From: JBCDAP01 sp038747915
GTDB taxonomy: Bacteria; Planctomycetota; Phycisphaerae; Phycisphaerales; UBA1924
Assembly (NCBI GenBank): GCA_038747915.1
Contig: JBCDJJ010000060.1
Location: 1 to 23,074 of the forward strand
Length of the DNA stretch: 23,074 nt
Direction of reading: 5' to 3'
Positions 16,221-23,074 of the stretch are shown here, piece after piece (the stretch's first letter is position 1; the number at the start of each line of letters is the position of its first letter). A model generated the notes under the pieces. It saw nothing but the letters and a program-made list of their open reading frames with translations, did not search any database and had not been told where the DNA came from. Made by a program: the position numbers and the translations under genes.

Positions 16221-17690
16221 TTATGCGGCGGCCCGGAGCTCGGACACCGCAGCGAGGGAGACGCCGTACCCATCTCCTTGACGAATGACAGGACTGTGAC
16301 GCGCATCCTCGGCGACCGTCAGCGGGCCGCGGTGGTCGCTCTGGAGCACGTACTCACGATCATTGAGGCAGATGACAACGCCGTTATGCAGCACACGATT
16401 CACGACAAGCTCCACCACGCGGTGCTTGTGGAGTTTTTCGTCGATTTCCTTCTGTAACTGACGCGCGCGATCGAGTTTTTGCTGCGCGGCGTGCACCGAG
16501 AAGCTGAGTTCGGTTTGCCGCTCGATCTCGTTGGGCGCGAGTTTTCGCCCCGGCTGGGTCAGGCGCTCGAGTTCTCGCTGATCGTGTTCGTGCTGGGTGC
16601 CCACCTCTTCGAGCAGCGCGTCGAGGTCGGCGAGCTTCTCGGCCAGCCCCGGGATCGCCCCGAGCTCGATGCGGGTCTCCGTGCCGCGCTCGCTGCCCAG
16701 CGCTGCGATCTCGACCCGTCCACCCGCGACGAGCTCGCCGCCGATGACGGACGCGGCCGGGCTGTCGACATTGCCGACAACACTGATGTGGCTGGAGATG
16801 CACTCTTTGTTGATGACAAGATCGCCAGCGACATCCGCCTTGATCGAGTCGAGATACTTGGCGGTCAACGATCCCTGGCAGGAAATCGTCCCTTGATCAC
16901 GGCCGGCCATCCCCCCTTGCAGGTGGACATCGCTCCCGGCCTGAACGTGCGCCGCTTCAACGAGCCCGCCGATCTCGACGGCACCGGTCGCGCGGACCTC
17001 GAATTTGTCGCGCACTCCGCGGTGGATCATCACCGACCCATCGAAGTCGACATTCCCACTCGAGAAGTCGACGAAGCCCTCGACGACGAGCTGATCCTTG
17101 ACGAATGCCTTATCACGCTGGCGGCAGAGCACGCCATCTCGATTGGCGAAAAGGGAGCCATCCGGCTGGCGGGTGATCGAGTCGTCGATCGAGAGCGATG
17201 CCTCGCGGCCGTGCCTAGCGGCGATGGCGTTGCCTCTGACATCGCGTCCGTCCTCCCCCGCGGGGGCCGGGAAGAGGCGTCCGAGTCGATCGCCTTCCTT
17301 CACGAAGACGAAGGCGCTCTGGCTGTAGAAATCGACCGCGCCGCCGTTCTCGGTGTCCGAAGGCTCGCCGGACGACTCTTCGGTCGGTGAACCGGGTTCG
17401 TCCACGCACCACTCGATCCGGCCATCCTCGCCGGAGACGGGGTGCTCCGCGGTCGCGATCGGCACGCGCATCGAGCCACCCGCTCCGGCTCGGTACGACT
17501 CGAGCGCTTCATCGATGCAGCGTTGAACGCGCTCATCGATCGCCACGCCGGCCTCGGAGGCGGCGGCGATCAGCACCTCGCGCGCAAGTGCTTGGGGATC
17601 GACATCCTCCGGGAACACCACCTCGGCGCCGAGCGCCTCAGCGAGAACCGCGACCCGCGGTAGCCCTTTGTGTCGTTCCGGTGATGCCAT
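16221..17690 (-). CDS. FapA/DUF342 family protein
   Basis: The product is 489 residues. After an acidic N-terminal region (about 1-120) comes the FapA core: DRLGRLFPAPAGEDGRDVRGNAI, then a repetitive Val/Gly-rich beta-solenoid (about 195-335; GNVDFDGSVMIHRGV, ATGAVEIGGLVEAAHVQAGSDVHLQGGMAGRDQG, AKYLDSIKADVAGDLVI, ASVIGGELVAGGRVEIAALG). A long coiled coil (about 345-420, KLADLDALLEEVGTQHEHDQRELERL) and a small C-terminal beta domain end the protein. FapA proteins are known as polymerising, bactofilin-like or flagellar-assembly-associated scaffolds. Here the gene sits between cheY and cheB, so a role in positioning chemotaxis or motility machinery is a reasonable inference. It starts at ATG 17690, 54 nt after the cheY stop. 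Confidence 0.88.
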   Translation of the reverse strand: MASPERHKGLPRVAVLAEALGAEVVFPEDVDPQALAREVLIAAASEAGVAIDERVQRCIDEALESYRAGAGGSMRVPIATAEHPVSGEDGRIEWCVDEPGSPTEESSGEPSDTENGGAVDFYSQSAFVFVKEGDRLGRLFPAPAGEDGRDVRGNAIAARHGREASLSIDDSITRQPDGSLFANRDGVLCRQRDKAFVKDQLVVEGFVDFSSGNVDFDGSVMIHRGVRDKFEVRATGAVEIGGLVEAAHVQAGSDVHLQGGMAGRDQGTISCQGSLTAKYLDSIKADVAGDLVINKECISSHISVVGNVDSPAASVIGGELVAGGRVEIAALGSERGTETRIELGAIPGLAEKLADLDALLEEVGTQHEHDQRELERLTQPGRKLAPNEIERQTELSFSVHAAQQKLDRARQLQKEIDEKLHKHRVVELVVNRVLHNGVVICLNDREYVLQSDHRGPLTVAEDARHSPVIRQGDGYGVSLAAVSELRAAA

Positions 17691-17744
17691 GAAGCCGGTC
17701 GCCTTCGTCGGAGTACGGCGGTCGGCCAGCGGCGCTGTCGGCGG

Positions 17745-18116
17745 TTATGCCGCCTTGAGACGCGCCAACGTCTCGTCGATTCGCTGGCCCAGGATGTCGG
17801 GGGTGAATGGCTTGACAACGTAGTTATTGACGCCTGCCTTGATCGCCTCGATCACGCGAGCCTTCTCGGCCTCGGTTGTCACCATGATGATGGGGACCTT
17901 CTTTCCCTTCGCGCGGTACTCCTTCGCGAAGGTCAAGCCATCCATGTTCGGCATGTTCCAGTCGAGCAGGATGAGATCGGGTTCGAAGCCACCGACCTTC
18001 GACATGGCGTCGAGTCCGTCGCAGGCCTCTTCGATCTCGGTATACCCCATCTGGGCGAGGATGCCCTTCTGGATATTCCGCATCGTCTTCGAATCATCCA
18101 CAAGCATGATTTTCAT
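17745..18116 (-). CDS. cheY: Chemotaxis response regulator CheY
   Basis: This single-domain receiver (123 residues) takes phosphate from CheA and acts on a motor or other output. All key residues are present: Asp7 and Asp8 (LVDDSKTMRN), phosphoacceptor Asp52 (LILLDWNMPNMDGL), Thr80/Thr81 (IMVTTEAE) and Lys102 (YVVKPFTP). There is no output domain. AGGAG lies 9 nt before the ATG at 18116, and the longer frame upstream is out-of-frame cheX sequence. The gene follows the cheX phosphatase gene by 19 nt, which suits a kinase/phosphatase pair acting on this protein. Confidence 0.97.
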   Translation of the reverse strand: MKIMLVDDSKTMRNIQKGILAQMGYTEIEEACDGLDAMSKVGGFEPDLILLDWNMPNMDGLTFAKEYRAKGKKVPIIMVTTEAEKARVIEAIKAGVNNYVVKPFTPDILGQRIDETLARLKAA

Positions 18117-18135
18117 GACAAAGAGCTCCTGTTGG

Positions 18136-18633
18136 TCAAGCGGCGGCGTTCGCGGAGGACGAGGCACCCGCCTGCGCCGTCTCGCGGACCGACAGTTCGA
18201 TGGTGAAGTTCCCGCAGTCGCAGTCGCACGGGATGCAGATGCAGGGGATGTCGCTCTGCGTGTGGACCGTGATTTCTTTGCCGAGCACAACGGACGGACA
18301 GGTGATCCCCACCTGCCGGCCCTCGAACTGGGCTTTGGCGCCGCCGGCCACCATGTTCACGAGCTCGCCGATGGCGTCGGAGAGATCGTCGGGCTTATCG
18401 GTGAGGTCTTCGCCGGTCATGAGCTGCGTGACACGCAGTGCCGTGGCCTTCGGGAAGCTCAGGATCACCGAGCCGGTGATGTCACCGGAGAACCCGATGA
18501 TGCCCGAGACGTCGAAGGACACCGGGCTGGCCTTCTTGATCGATGGCTCGCCAATCTCGACAGGGAGGGCGAACATGGTCTCGAACATCGTCGTGGTGGA
18601 TTTAATGAACGGGACGAGGTATGTGGGATCCAC
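18136..18633 (-). CDS. cheX: CheX-like CheY-P phosphatase with a cysteine cluster
   Basis: CheX/CheC proteins dephosphorylate CheY-P. The product is 165 residues. FDVSGIIGFSGDITGSVILSF (40-60) and the active-site helix DLSDAIGELVNMVAGGAK (83-100, with the ExxN pair Glu90/Asn93) match the CheX/CheC phosphatase fold; there is one such helix, as in CheX. Near the C-terminus SDIPCICIPCDCDCGNF packs five cysteines into ten residues (131, 133, 136, 138, 140), on the strand that in relatives is plain beta sequence. I do not know this as a standard trait of CheX. It could bind metal or sense redox state. The start is GTG 18633, with AGGAG 8 nt upstream; the GTG at 18642 overlaps that site. The gene follows cheA by 23 nt. 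Confidence 0.88.
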   Translation of the reverse strand: MDPTYLVPFIKSTTTMFETMFALPVEIGEPSIKKASPVSFDVSGIIGFSGDITGSVILSFPKATALRVTQLMTGEDLTDKPDDLSDAIGELVNMVAGGAKAQFEGRQVGITCPSVVLGKEITVHTQSDIPCICIPCDCDCGNFTIELSVRETAQAGASSSANAAA

Positions 18634-18641
18634 AGGCGGCA

Positions 18642-18646
18642 CTCCT
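18642..18646 (-). promoter_or_regulatory. Ribosome binding site of the cheX-like gene
   Basis: AGGAG on the minus strand lies 8 nt before GTG 18633. It overlaps the longer candidate start at 18642, so it selects the shorter protein beginning MDPTYLVPF. Confidence 0.7.
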
Positions 18647-18656
18647 AAGTTACGCT

Positions 18657-21098
18657 TTACGCTGTCGCCGAGGCCGCCGCCTCGACGTGATTCGAATCAT
18701 GTCCACGGACGATCTTGATCACGTCGAGGATGAAGCTCACGCTCCCGTCCTCCAAGATCGTCGCACCGCTGAAACACCCGCCCGAGACGAACTCGTCCTC
18801 GAGCGGCTTGATAACGACTTCCTGCTGACCTCCGAGTCGATCGACCACCAGACCGGCCTTCTGTTCGCCGACACCGACAACAACCGCGAACGAGGCGTCC
18901 GAATCGTCGGAATCCTCCGCCGGACCGCCTGATTCGGGGAAACCGCTGAGCAGCGGGCGGAGATCGATGAGTGGCAGCACTTCCTCGCGCAGGCGGATCA
19001 CCGCCGTCCCGCCGACCGACTCGGTCTCCGTCGACTCGTTCCGGACGATCTCGTGGATCGACATGATCGGGATCGCGTACGACGCGCGGCCGACGCCGAC
19101 GAGCATCGCGGGCATGATCGCGACGGTCAGCGGGATCAGGATCTCCATCGTCGTGCCTTCGCCGAGCGTCGAGATCACGTTGACCTGACCACCGAGCTTC
19201 GCGATGTTCGTTCGGACGACATCCATCCCCACGCCGCGGCCGGACAGGTCGCTCACCTCGACCGCCGTGGAGAAGCCCGCGGCGAAGATGAACTTGAAGA
19301 CCTCGCTGTCGCTCATCTGGGCCACGAGCTCGGGCGTCGTCAGCCCGCGCTCCACGGCCTTGCCGGCGATCTTCTCGCGGTCGATGCCCCGCCCGTTGTC
19401 GCGGATGGTCACGCGAACGTGGCCGCCCTGGTGCTCGGCGGTCAGTTGAATCGTGCCGACTTCGGGCTTCTCCGCGTCGAGCCGATCCTGCGGCGACTCG
19501 ACCCCGTGGTCCACGCTGTTCCGCAGCATGTGGACCAGCGGATCACCGAGCTGCTCGAGGACCGACTTATCAACCTCGGTATCCCCGCCCTCGATGATGA
19601 GCTCGACCTTCTTCCCCGTCTTGCGGGCCAGGTCGCGGATGATTCGCGGGTAGCGGCCGAATAACTTGCTGAGCGGCTGCATGCGGGTGCGCATCACACC
19701 CATCTGCAGCTCGCCGGTGAGCCGATCGAGATCGCTCGCGACCGTGTTGATCTGCTCACGGAGTTCCTGGGCGAGACTCGCTTCGCGCAGCTGCCGGGCA
19801 TGCCCGAGCACTTGGTTCTTCGTCAGCACCATCTCGCCGACGAGGTTGAGCAGCGATTCGAGCCGCCCCACTTCAACACGCACGGTCTGCTCGACCATGC
19901 CGCCCGACTTGCTCGCGCCGCCCTCCGACTCGGCCGGCTTCTGGGCCGGCGGTGTCGGCGCGGGCGGCACGGCGGCCGTGGCTGTCGAGCCGGCGGTGTC
20001 ATCGGTCGACGCCGCATCGGCACCGGGTTGCGGCGACGAAGACTCCGCCTCGGCGGGAGAGGCCGATGCTTCGACCGTCTCGCCCAGCGTCACATCTTCG
20101 TCATGATCGCCCGGCGCATCGGGTGCTGCGTCCGCGGACACAACCGCGATCTCGTCGCTCGCCAGCACGCCCTCCGGTGTGCCATCGTGCGACGTGGCGT
20201 CTTCGGCGTCTGCCTGGTCGCCACCACACGCCAGATCGACGCGCAGCGTGAACTTCTCGAGAGACCACTCGATGCTGCGCCCCTCGGCGAGCTCACCCGC
20301 GATCGCGTCGACGAGAAGCCTCGCGGCTCGCAGCCGCAGCACGATCTCGACCGAGGCCGAGGATGGGAGCGACGTCAACGCCTTACCAGCCGTCGCGAAC
20401 ACATCCGCGAGCTTGGCGAGCGATGAAAAGTCAAAGAAGTCGGCGGTGGCGCGCGTGGGCTCGCCGAGCTCTTCGAGCAGCTCACCCGCCTCAGCAAGAC
20501 GAGTCTCGTCGGAGACGAGTTCGAGCGCGGCGTCGAGCTTATTGAGCACATCGGCGACATCGTCGGCCATGAACTCGACGAGGTCCGCCTTCTCAGGCGG
20601 AAGGCTGAGGACACGAACCTGGCCGCCGAATGGACCGGCCTGGTCGACATCGCCGGTGGGGGTCGCGGCGGTCTCCGTCTCCGCGGCGGCGTCCGACGGC
20701 GCCGCGGCGCTGCCCTCGGCGATCTTGTGCAGCACATCGATGAGTTCGGGCGGGCCCGGTGTCATCGGCTCGCCCGCGCCCATGGCGTCGAGCTGGCCGC
20801 GCAGGATGTCGACGCTGCGCAGCAGCGCATCGGTCACGCGGTCATCGACGGCGGCCTCACCCTTGCGGAGCGCGTTCAGCGCATCCTCGGCGGCGTGCGC
20901 GAACTCGATGAGTTCCGAGAGGTTGAGGAAGCTCGCCGCACCCTTGATGGTGTGCAGCGCGCGGAAGATCTGGTCGAGCAGTCCGGGTGTCTCGGGCTCG
21001 GTCTCGAGCGTCACGAGATCGCCGTCGAGCTGCTCGATCAGCTCGTTCGCCTCGGTGAGAAACTCACCGATCAGTTCGTCGTCGAACGCGGCACTCAC
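18657..21098 (-). CDS. cheA: Chemotaxis histidine kinase CheA
   Basis: CheA autophosphorylates in response to receptor arrays and passes phosphate to CheY and CheB. The product is 813 residues. The P1 HPt domain has the phospho-histidine in FRALHTIKGAASFL (His49). A second helical region (about 168-285, LVEFMADDVADVLNKLDAALELV) looks like another HPt or P2-like domain without a histidine. A long Ala/Pro/acidic linker follows (290-400). The dimerisation helices start at RVEVGRLESLLNLVGEMVLTKN (about 406-427). The kinase core has LGDPLVHMLRNSVDHGVE (N-box), RDNGRGID (G1) and FAAGFST plus DLSGRGVGMDVV (G2). The CheW-like P5 domain covers about 660-800. It starts at GTG 21098 with GGAGG 7 nt upstream, 3 nt after the cheR stop. 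Confidence 0.97.
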   Translation of the reverse strand: MSAAFDDELIGEFLTEANELIEQLDGDLVTLETEPETPGLLDQIFRALHTIKGAASFLNLSELIEFAHAAEDALNALRKGEAAVDDRVTDALLRSVDILRGQLDAMGAGEPMTPGPPELIDVLHKIAEGSAAAPSDAAAETETAATPTGDVDQAGPFGGQVRVLSLPPEKADLVEFMADDVADVLNKLDAALELVSDETRLAEAGELLEELGEPTRATADFFDFSSLAKLADVFATAGKALTSLPSSASVEIVLRLRAARLLVDAIAGELAEGRSIEWSLEKFTLRVDLACGGDQADAEDATSHDGTPEGVLASDEIAVVSADAAPDAPGDHDEDVTLGETVEASASPAEAESSSPQPGADAASTDDTAGSTATAAVPPAPTPPAQKPAESEGGASKSGGMVEQTVRVEVGRLESLLNLVGEMVLTKNQVLGHARQLREASLAQELREQINTVASDLDRLTGELQMGVMRTRMQPLSKLFGRYPRIIRDLARKTGKKVELIIEGGDTEVDKSVLEQLGDPLVHMLRNSVDHGVESPQDRLDAEKPEVGTIQLTAEHQGGHVRVTIRDNGRGIDREKIAGKAVERGLTTPELVAQMSDSEVFKFIFAAGFSTAVEVSDLSGRGVGMDVVRTNIAKLGGQVNVISTLGEGTTMEILIPLTVAIMPAMLVGVGRASYAIPIMSIHEIVRNESTETESVGGTAVIRLREEVLPLIDLRPLLSGFPESGGPAEDSDDSDASFAVVVGVGEQKAGLVVDRLGGQQEVVIKPLEDEFVSGGCFSGATILEDGSVSFILDVIKIVRGHDSNHVEAAASATA

Positions 21099-21101
21099 AG
21101 G

Positions 21102-21962
21102 TCAGCCTCCGGTCTTTCCCGTACTTTTCGTGTACGCGAACGCCTGTGGGACGGGCATCGGCTCGAGCGGGACATCCATGCCCCGCAGGCTCTCGCTATG
21201 ACCGATGAAGAGCGTGCCGTGATCGTTCAACTGCTCGTTGAACATCGAGACGACCCGCTGCCGCATGTCGTCGTCGAAGTAGATCATCACGTTGCGGCAG
21301 AAGATCACGTCCCACCGGCCGTGCCGGCGGGCCGCCATGGTGTCCTTGAGGTTGAGGGTCTCGAAGTTGACCATCTGCTTGATGGTCGGGTCGAGCGTGT
21401 ACACCCCGCCAGACTCTTTGAAGTACCGCTGCGTGATGAGCGGATCGACCGAGCGGAAGCTGAAGGAGCTGTACTCGCCGGTCGCGGCCTGCAGCAGGAC
21501 TTTCTCGGAGATGTCGGTGCCGAGGATCTCGACACGCCAGTCCGAGAGGCGGACGCCGAGCGTGCGGTGGATCTGGATCGCCATGGTGTAGGGCTCTTCG
21601 CCCGACGAGCACGCGGCCGACCAGACCCGCAGCCGCTTGGTGGATTGATTCGCTTCGAGCACCTGGGGCAAGACCACGTTCTCGAACACATCGAGCTGAG
21701 GGCTGTTGCGGAAGAAGGACGTTTCGTTGATCGTGATCCGGTTGAACATCTCCTGGAACTCTTCCATCTGGTACGGGCCCATCGTGAGAAAGGCGACGTA
21801 CTCGGTGAAAGACTCCATCTGCAGCTCTTCGAGCCGGCGTGCCAGCCGGCTCTCGAGCACGTACTTCTTCGAAGTCTGGAACGAGATCCCGGCGCGCTCG
21901 TAGATAATGTCGCGGAGCTGCTCGAACTCCTGATCGGACATCGCGCTGACTGTGATCGGCAT
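21102..21962 (-). CDS. cheR: Chemotaxis protein methyltransferase CheR
   Basis: CheR methylates receptor glutamates with SAM, opposing CheB. The product is 286 residues. The helical N-terminal domain (about 8-75) is followed by the conserved TINETSFFRN (77-86), the SAM-binding loop RVWSAACSSGEEPYTMAI (112-129), ILGTDIS (146-152) and IFCRNVMIYFD (220-230). There are no C-terminal TPR repeats or fused domains. It starts at ATG 21962, preceded by GAAAG; an ATG at 21941 is a weaker alternative. It lies 63 nt after cheW and 3 nt before cheA. Confidence 0.97.
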   Translation of the reverse strand: MPITVSAMSDQEFEQLRDIIYERAGISFQTSKKYVLESRLARRLEELQMESFTEYVAFLTMGPYQMEEFQEMFNRITINETSFFRNSPQLDVFENVVLPQVLEANQSTKRLRVWSAACSSGEEPYTMAIQIHRTLGVRLSDWRVEILGTDISEKVLLQAATGEYSSFSFRSVDPLITQRYFKESGGVYTLDPTIKQMVNFETLNLKDTMAARRHGRWDVIFCRNVMIYFDDDMRQRVVSMFNEQLNDHGTLFIGHSESLRGMDVPLEPMPVPQAFAYTKSTGKTGG

Positions 21963-22025
21963 TCGTGTGTCTTTCGAAGAGTGTTGAGCGCGGCGTCTTG
22001 GCCGCGCGGTTTGAACCGGGCGTGG

Positions 22026-22556
22026 TCAAAGAGCCTGGGTGGTCTCGTCGAGCGCATCGAGCTCGTCCTGGCCAAACAGCAGATCGAGATCGAGCATGAT
22101 CAGCAGGCGGTCTTCGAGCTTGCCGACACCCGACACGTACTCGGCTTCACCTGTTCGGGCAAGCGTGGGGGCGGCATCGACAATCTCGGGGCTAATGCGG
22201 AGCACTTCGTTCACGCGATCGACCGTGAAGCCGATCACGCGGCCGCTGACCTCGACCACCACGATCCGGTTGTCGCTGGTCTTCTCCTGCTCGGGCAGCC
22301 CGAAGCGCAGGCGAAGGTCAACCACCGGGATGATGCGGCCGCGCAGGTTGATCACACCCTCGACGAACTCGGGCGCCTGAGGCACCCGCGTGAACTCGAG
22401 CATGCGGTTGATCTCGTGCACGGAGAGGATCGGAACGGCGTACTCCTCGCCGCCAACCACGAACGTGACGAGCTGCAACAGATCCGCAGCGGTGTCGTTC
22501 TCGAGCGCTGGGGGCGTGGACGTGGGGCGGGACTCGACAGCGGCTTCTGTGCTCAT
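22026..22556 (-). CDS. cheW: Chemotaxis coupling protein CheW
   Basis: CheW links receptors to CheA in the signalling array. The product is 176 residues with one CheW domain (about 25-165): LVTFVVGGEEYAVPILSVHEI, VINLRGRIIPVVDLRLRFGL, IVVVEVSGRVIGFTVDRVNEVL and LIMLDLDLLF. A flexible Ser/Thr/Pro-rich N-terminus of about 25 residues precedes it. The start is the ATG at 22556, with AAGGAG 6 nt upstream; the 20 codons before it are rejected. This is the first gene of the chemotaxis cluster on the minus strand, so the operon promoter should lie above 22570. Confidence 0.95.
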   Translation of the reverse strand: MSTEAAVESRPTSTPPALENDTAADLLQLVTFVVGGEEYAVPILSVHEINRMLEFTRVPQAPEFVEGVINLRGRIIPVVDLRLRFGLPEQEKTSDNRIVVVEVSGRVIGFTVDRVNEVLRISPEIVDAAPTLARTGEAEYVSGVGKLEDRLLIMLDLDLLFGQDELDALDETTQAL

Positions 22557-22562
22557 CGCGTG

Positions 22563-22568
22563 CTCCTT
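22563..22568 (-). promoter_or_regulatory. Ribosome binding site of cheW
   Basis: AAGGAG on the minus strand lies 6 nt before ATG 22556, the strongest binding site in the window. It fixes the cheW start. Confidence 0.85.
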
Positions 22569-22673
22569 CGTACGGGCGCGGGCCGACCGGCTGGTCTGCG
22601 TAGACGTCGGATGCATCGTCGTGATGGATGACCAACTTCACGAAGGCCCGCGACATCGCCCGCTGGTTCTGCG

Positions 22674-22693
22674 CTCAAACACCCAAGTTTGAG
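22674..22693. promoter_or_regulatory. Perfect 7-bp inverted repeat upstream of the chemotaxis operon
   Basis: CTCAAAC (22674-22680) and GTTTGAG (22687-22693) are perfect mirror arms around ACCCAA, centred about 127 nt before the cheW start. It is AT-richer than its surroundings and has no T run on either side, which favours an operator over a terminator. I see no clear sigma-70, sigma-28 or sigma-54 promoter next to it. Confidence 0.45.
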
Positions 22694-22740
22694 GGAGTTT
22701 CCACCTGGAGGGACTGCTGATAAGGCAGCGCGGCACACGA

Positions 22741-22959
22741 TCATGCCGGATCTTTGTCGGCATCGCGCTCCCTGGTAGCGTCACGTTCGGGACCGAGCAC
22801 GGCCACGAACACACCGTGCCGCGCAGAGTTCTCGGACCGCAACACAATTGCCCGTGGCGTCTCGTTGGCCGCTGTCCCGAGCAGATTCAACCCGAGGCAA
22901 GGCGCTCGCAGCTCACACGACAACCCGAGGATGCCCACGCCACACCAGTCCTTTAGCAT
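22741..22959 (-). CDS. Possible small protein of unknown function
   Basis: A frame of 72 codons runs from ATG 22959 (MLKDWCGVGILGLSCELR) to a TGA at 22741. The product would have a Cys/Gly/Leu-rich first half and a charged end (GPERDATRERDADKDPA). No family is recognised. Third-position GC is lower than in the confident genes, no good ribosome binding site precedes the ATG, and the frame extends upstream into the repeat element. It may be spurious or a gene remnant. Confidence 0.22.
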   Translation of the reverse strand: MLKDWCGVGILGLSCELRAPCLGLNLLGTAANETPRAIVLRSENSARHGVFVAVLGPERDATRERDADKDPA

Positions 22960-22984
22960 CGCGCGCCATCGAATCACGGAACAC

Positions 22985-23066
22985 GGTGGTGGGAGCGAGA
23001 CGCTCCCATGAACATGCACCCACAGATGTTGGGTACCCGGCCGTGGGGGGGAGACGCACCCCCCAC
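22985..23066. repeat. Double-hairpin repeat element, copy 2 (near window edge)
   Basis: The architecture matches the copy at 7753-7871. A first palindrome (GTGGGAGCG, AGA loop, CGCTCCCAT; 22989-23009) and a second (GTGGGGGG, 8-nt loop, CCCCCCAC; 23043-23066) are again exactly 54 nt apart, with a 33-nt spacer beginning GAAC and ending ACCCGGCC. In the second hairpin both arms differ from copy 1 in a matching way, so pairing is kept. The shared left flank is GGTGGTGGGAGCG. The unit may continue past the window end. Confidence 0.85.
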
Positions 23067-23074
23067 CCCCCCCA

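Noticed and set aside
20727..22631. 634-codon open frame on the plus strand
   Set aside because: It is antisense to cheA, cheR and cheW, all well supported. The translation is low in hydrophobic structure and has no family motif.

Overview
The window reads as one continuous stretch of a high-GC bacterial chromosome. A planctomycete of the Phycisphaerae type is the best guess. The evidence is a secreted protein ending in a PEP-CTERM-like tail (a Pro-Ala-Pro-Gly turn, a short hydrophobic helix and four arginines), strong GC bias at third codon positions, frequent GTG starts, and dispersed hairpin repeats between genes. The taxonomic call is inference. No rRNA, tRNA, CRISPR, phage or transposase genes were found. 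All 19 confident genes lie on the minus strand, so transcription runs from high to low coordinates.

Right third (about 13.3-23.07 kb). A chemotaxis cluster runs cheW, cheR, cheA, cheX, cheY, a DUF342/FapA-family gene, cheB, then a two-gene ABC-2 exporter. Gaps between genes are short (3-63 nt) and the exporter genes overlap by 4 nt, so a single operon is likely. It supplies the core phosphorelay (CheA, CheY), coupling (CheW), adaptation (CheR, CheB) and a candidate CheY-P phosphatase (CheX). No receptor or flagellar structural gene is present. Upstream lie a 7-bp inverted repeat, one weak small ORF and one copy of a double-hairpin repeat.

Middle (about 7.6-13.15 kb). A large exported prolyl isomerase carries one cyclophilin domain and three FKBP-like domains. 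It is followed by a PduO-type cobalamin adenosyltransferase overlapping a polytopic membrane protein, then folE2 (GTP cyclohydrolase IB) overlapping an aminoglycoside-phosphotransferase-like kinase. A second copy of the double-hairpin repeat sits just after the kinase gene.

Left third (1-7.6 kb). The cell elongation pair PBP2 and RodA overlap by 4 nt, followed by rsmG (16S rRNA methyltransferase), the PEP-CTERM-like secreted protein, and a 3-hydroxyacyl-CoA dehydrogenase. The last gene overlaps by 4 nt a membrane-anchored protein of unknown function that runs off the left edge.

Points most worth a second look are the cyclophilin/triple-FKBP fusion, the double-hairpin repeat family with compensating stem changes, the five-cysteine cluster in CheX, a histidine-free HPt-like domain in CheA, and the exporter at the tail of the chemotaxis operon.
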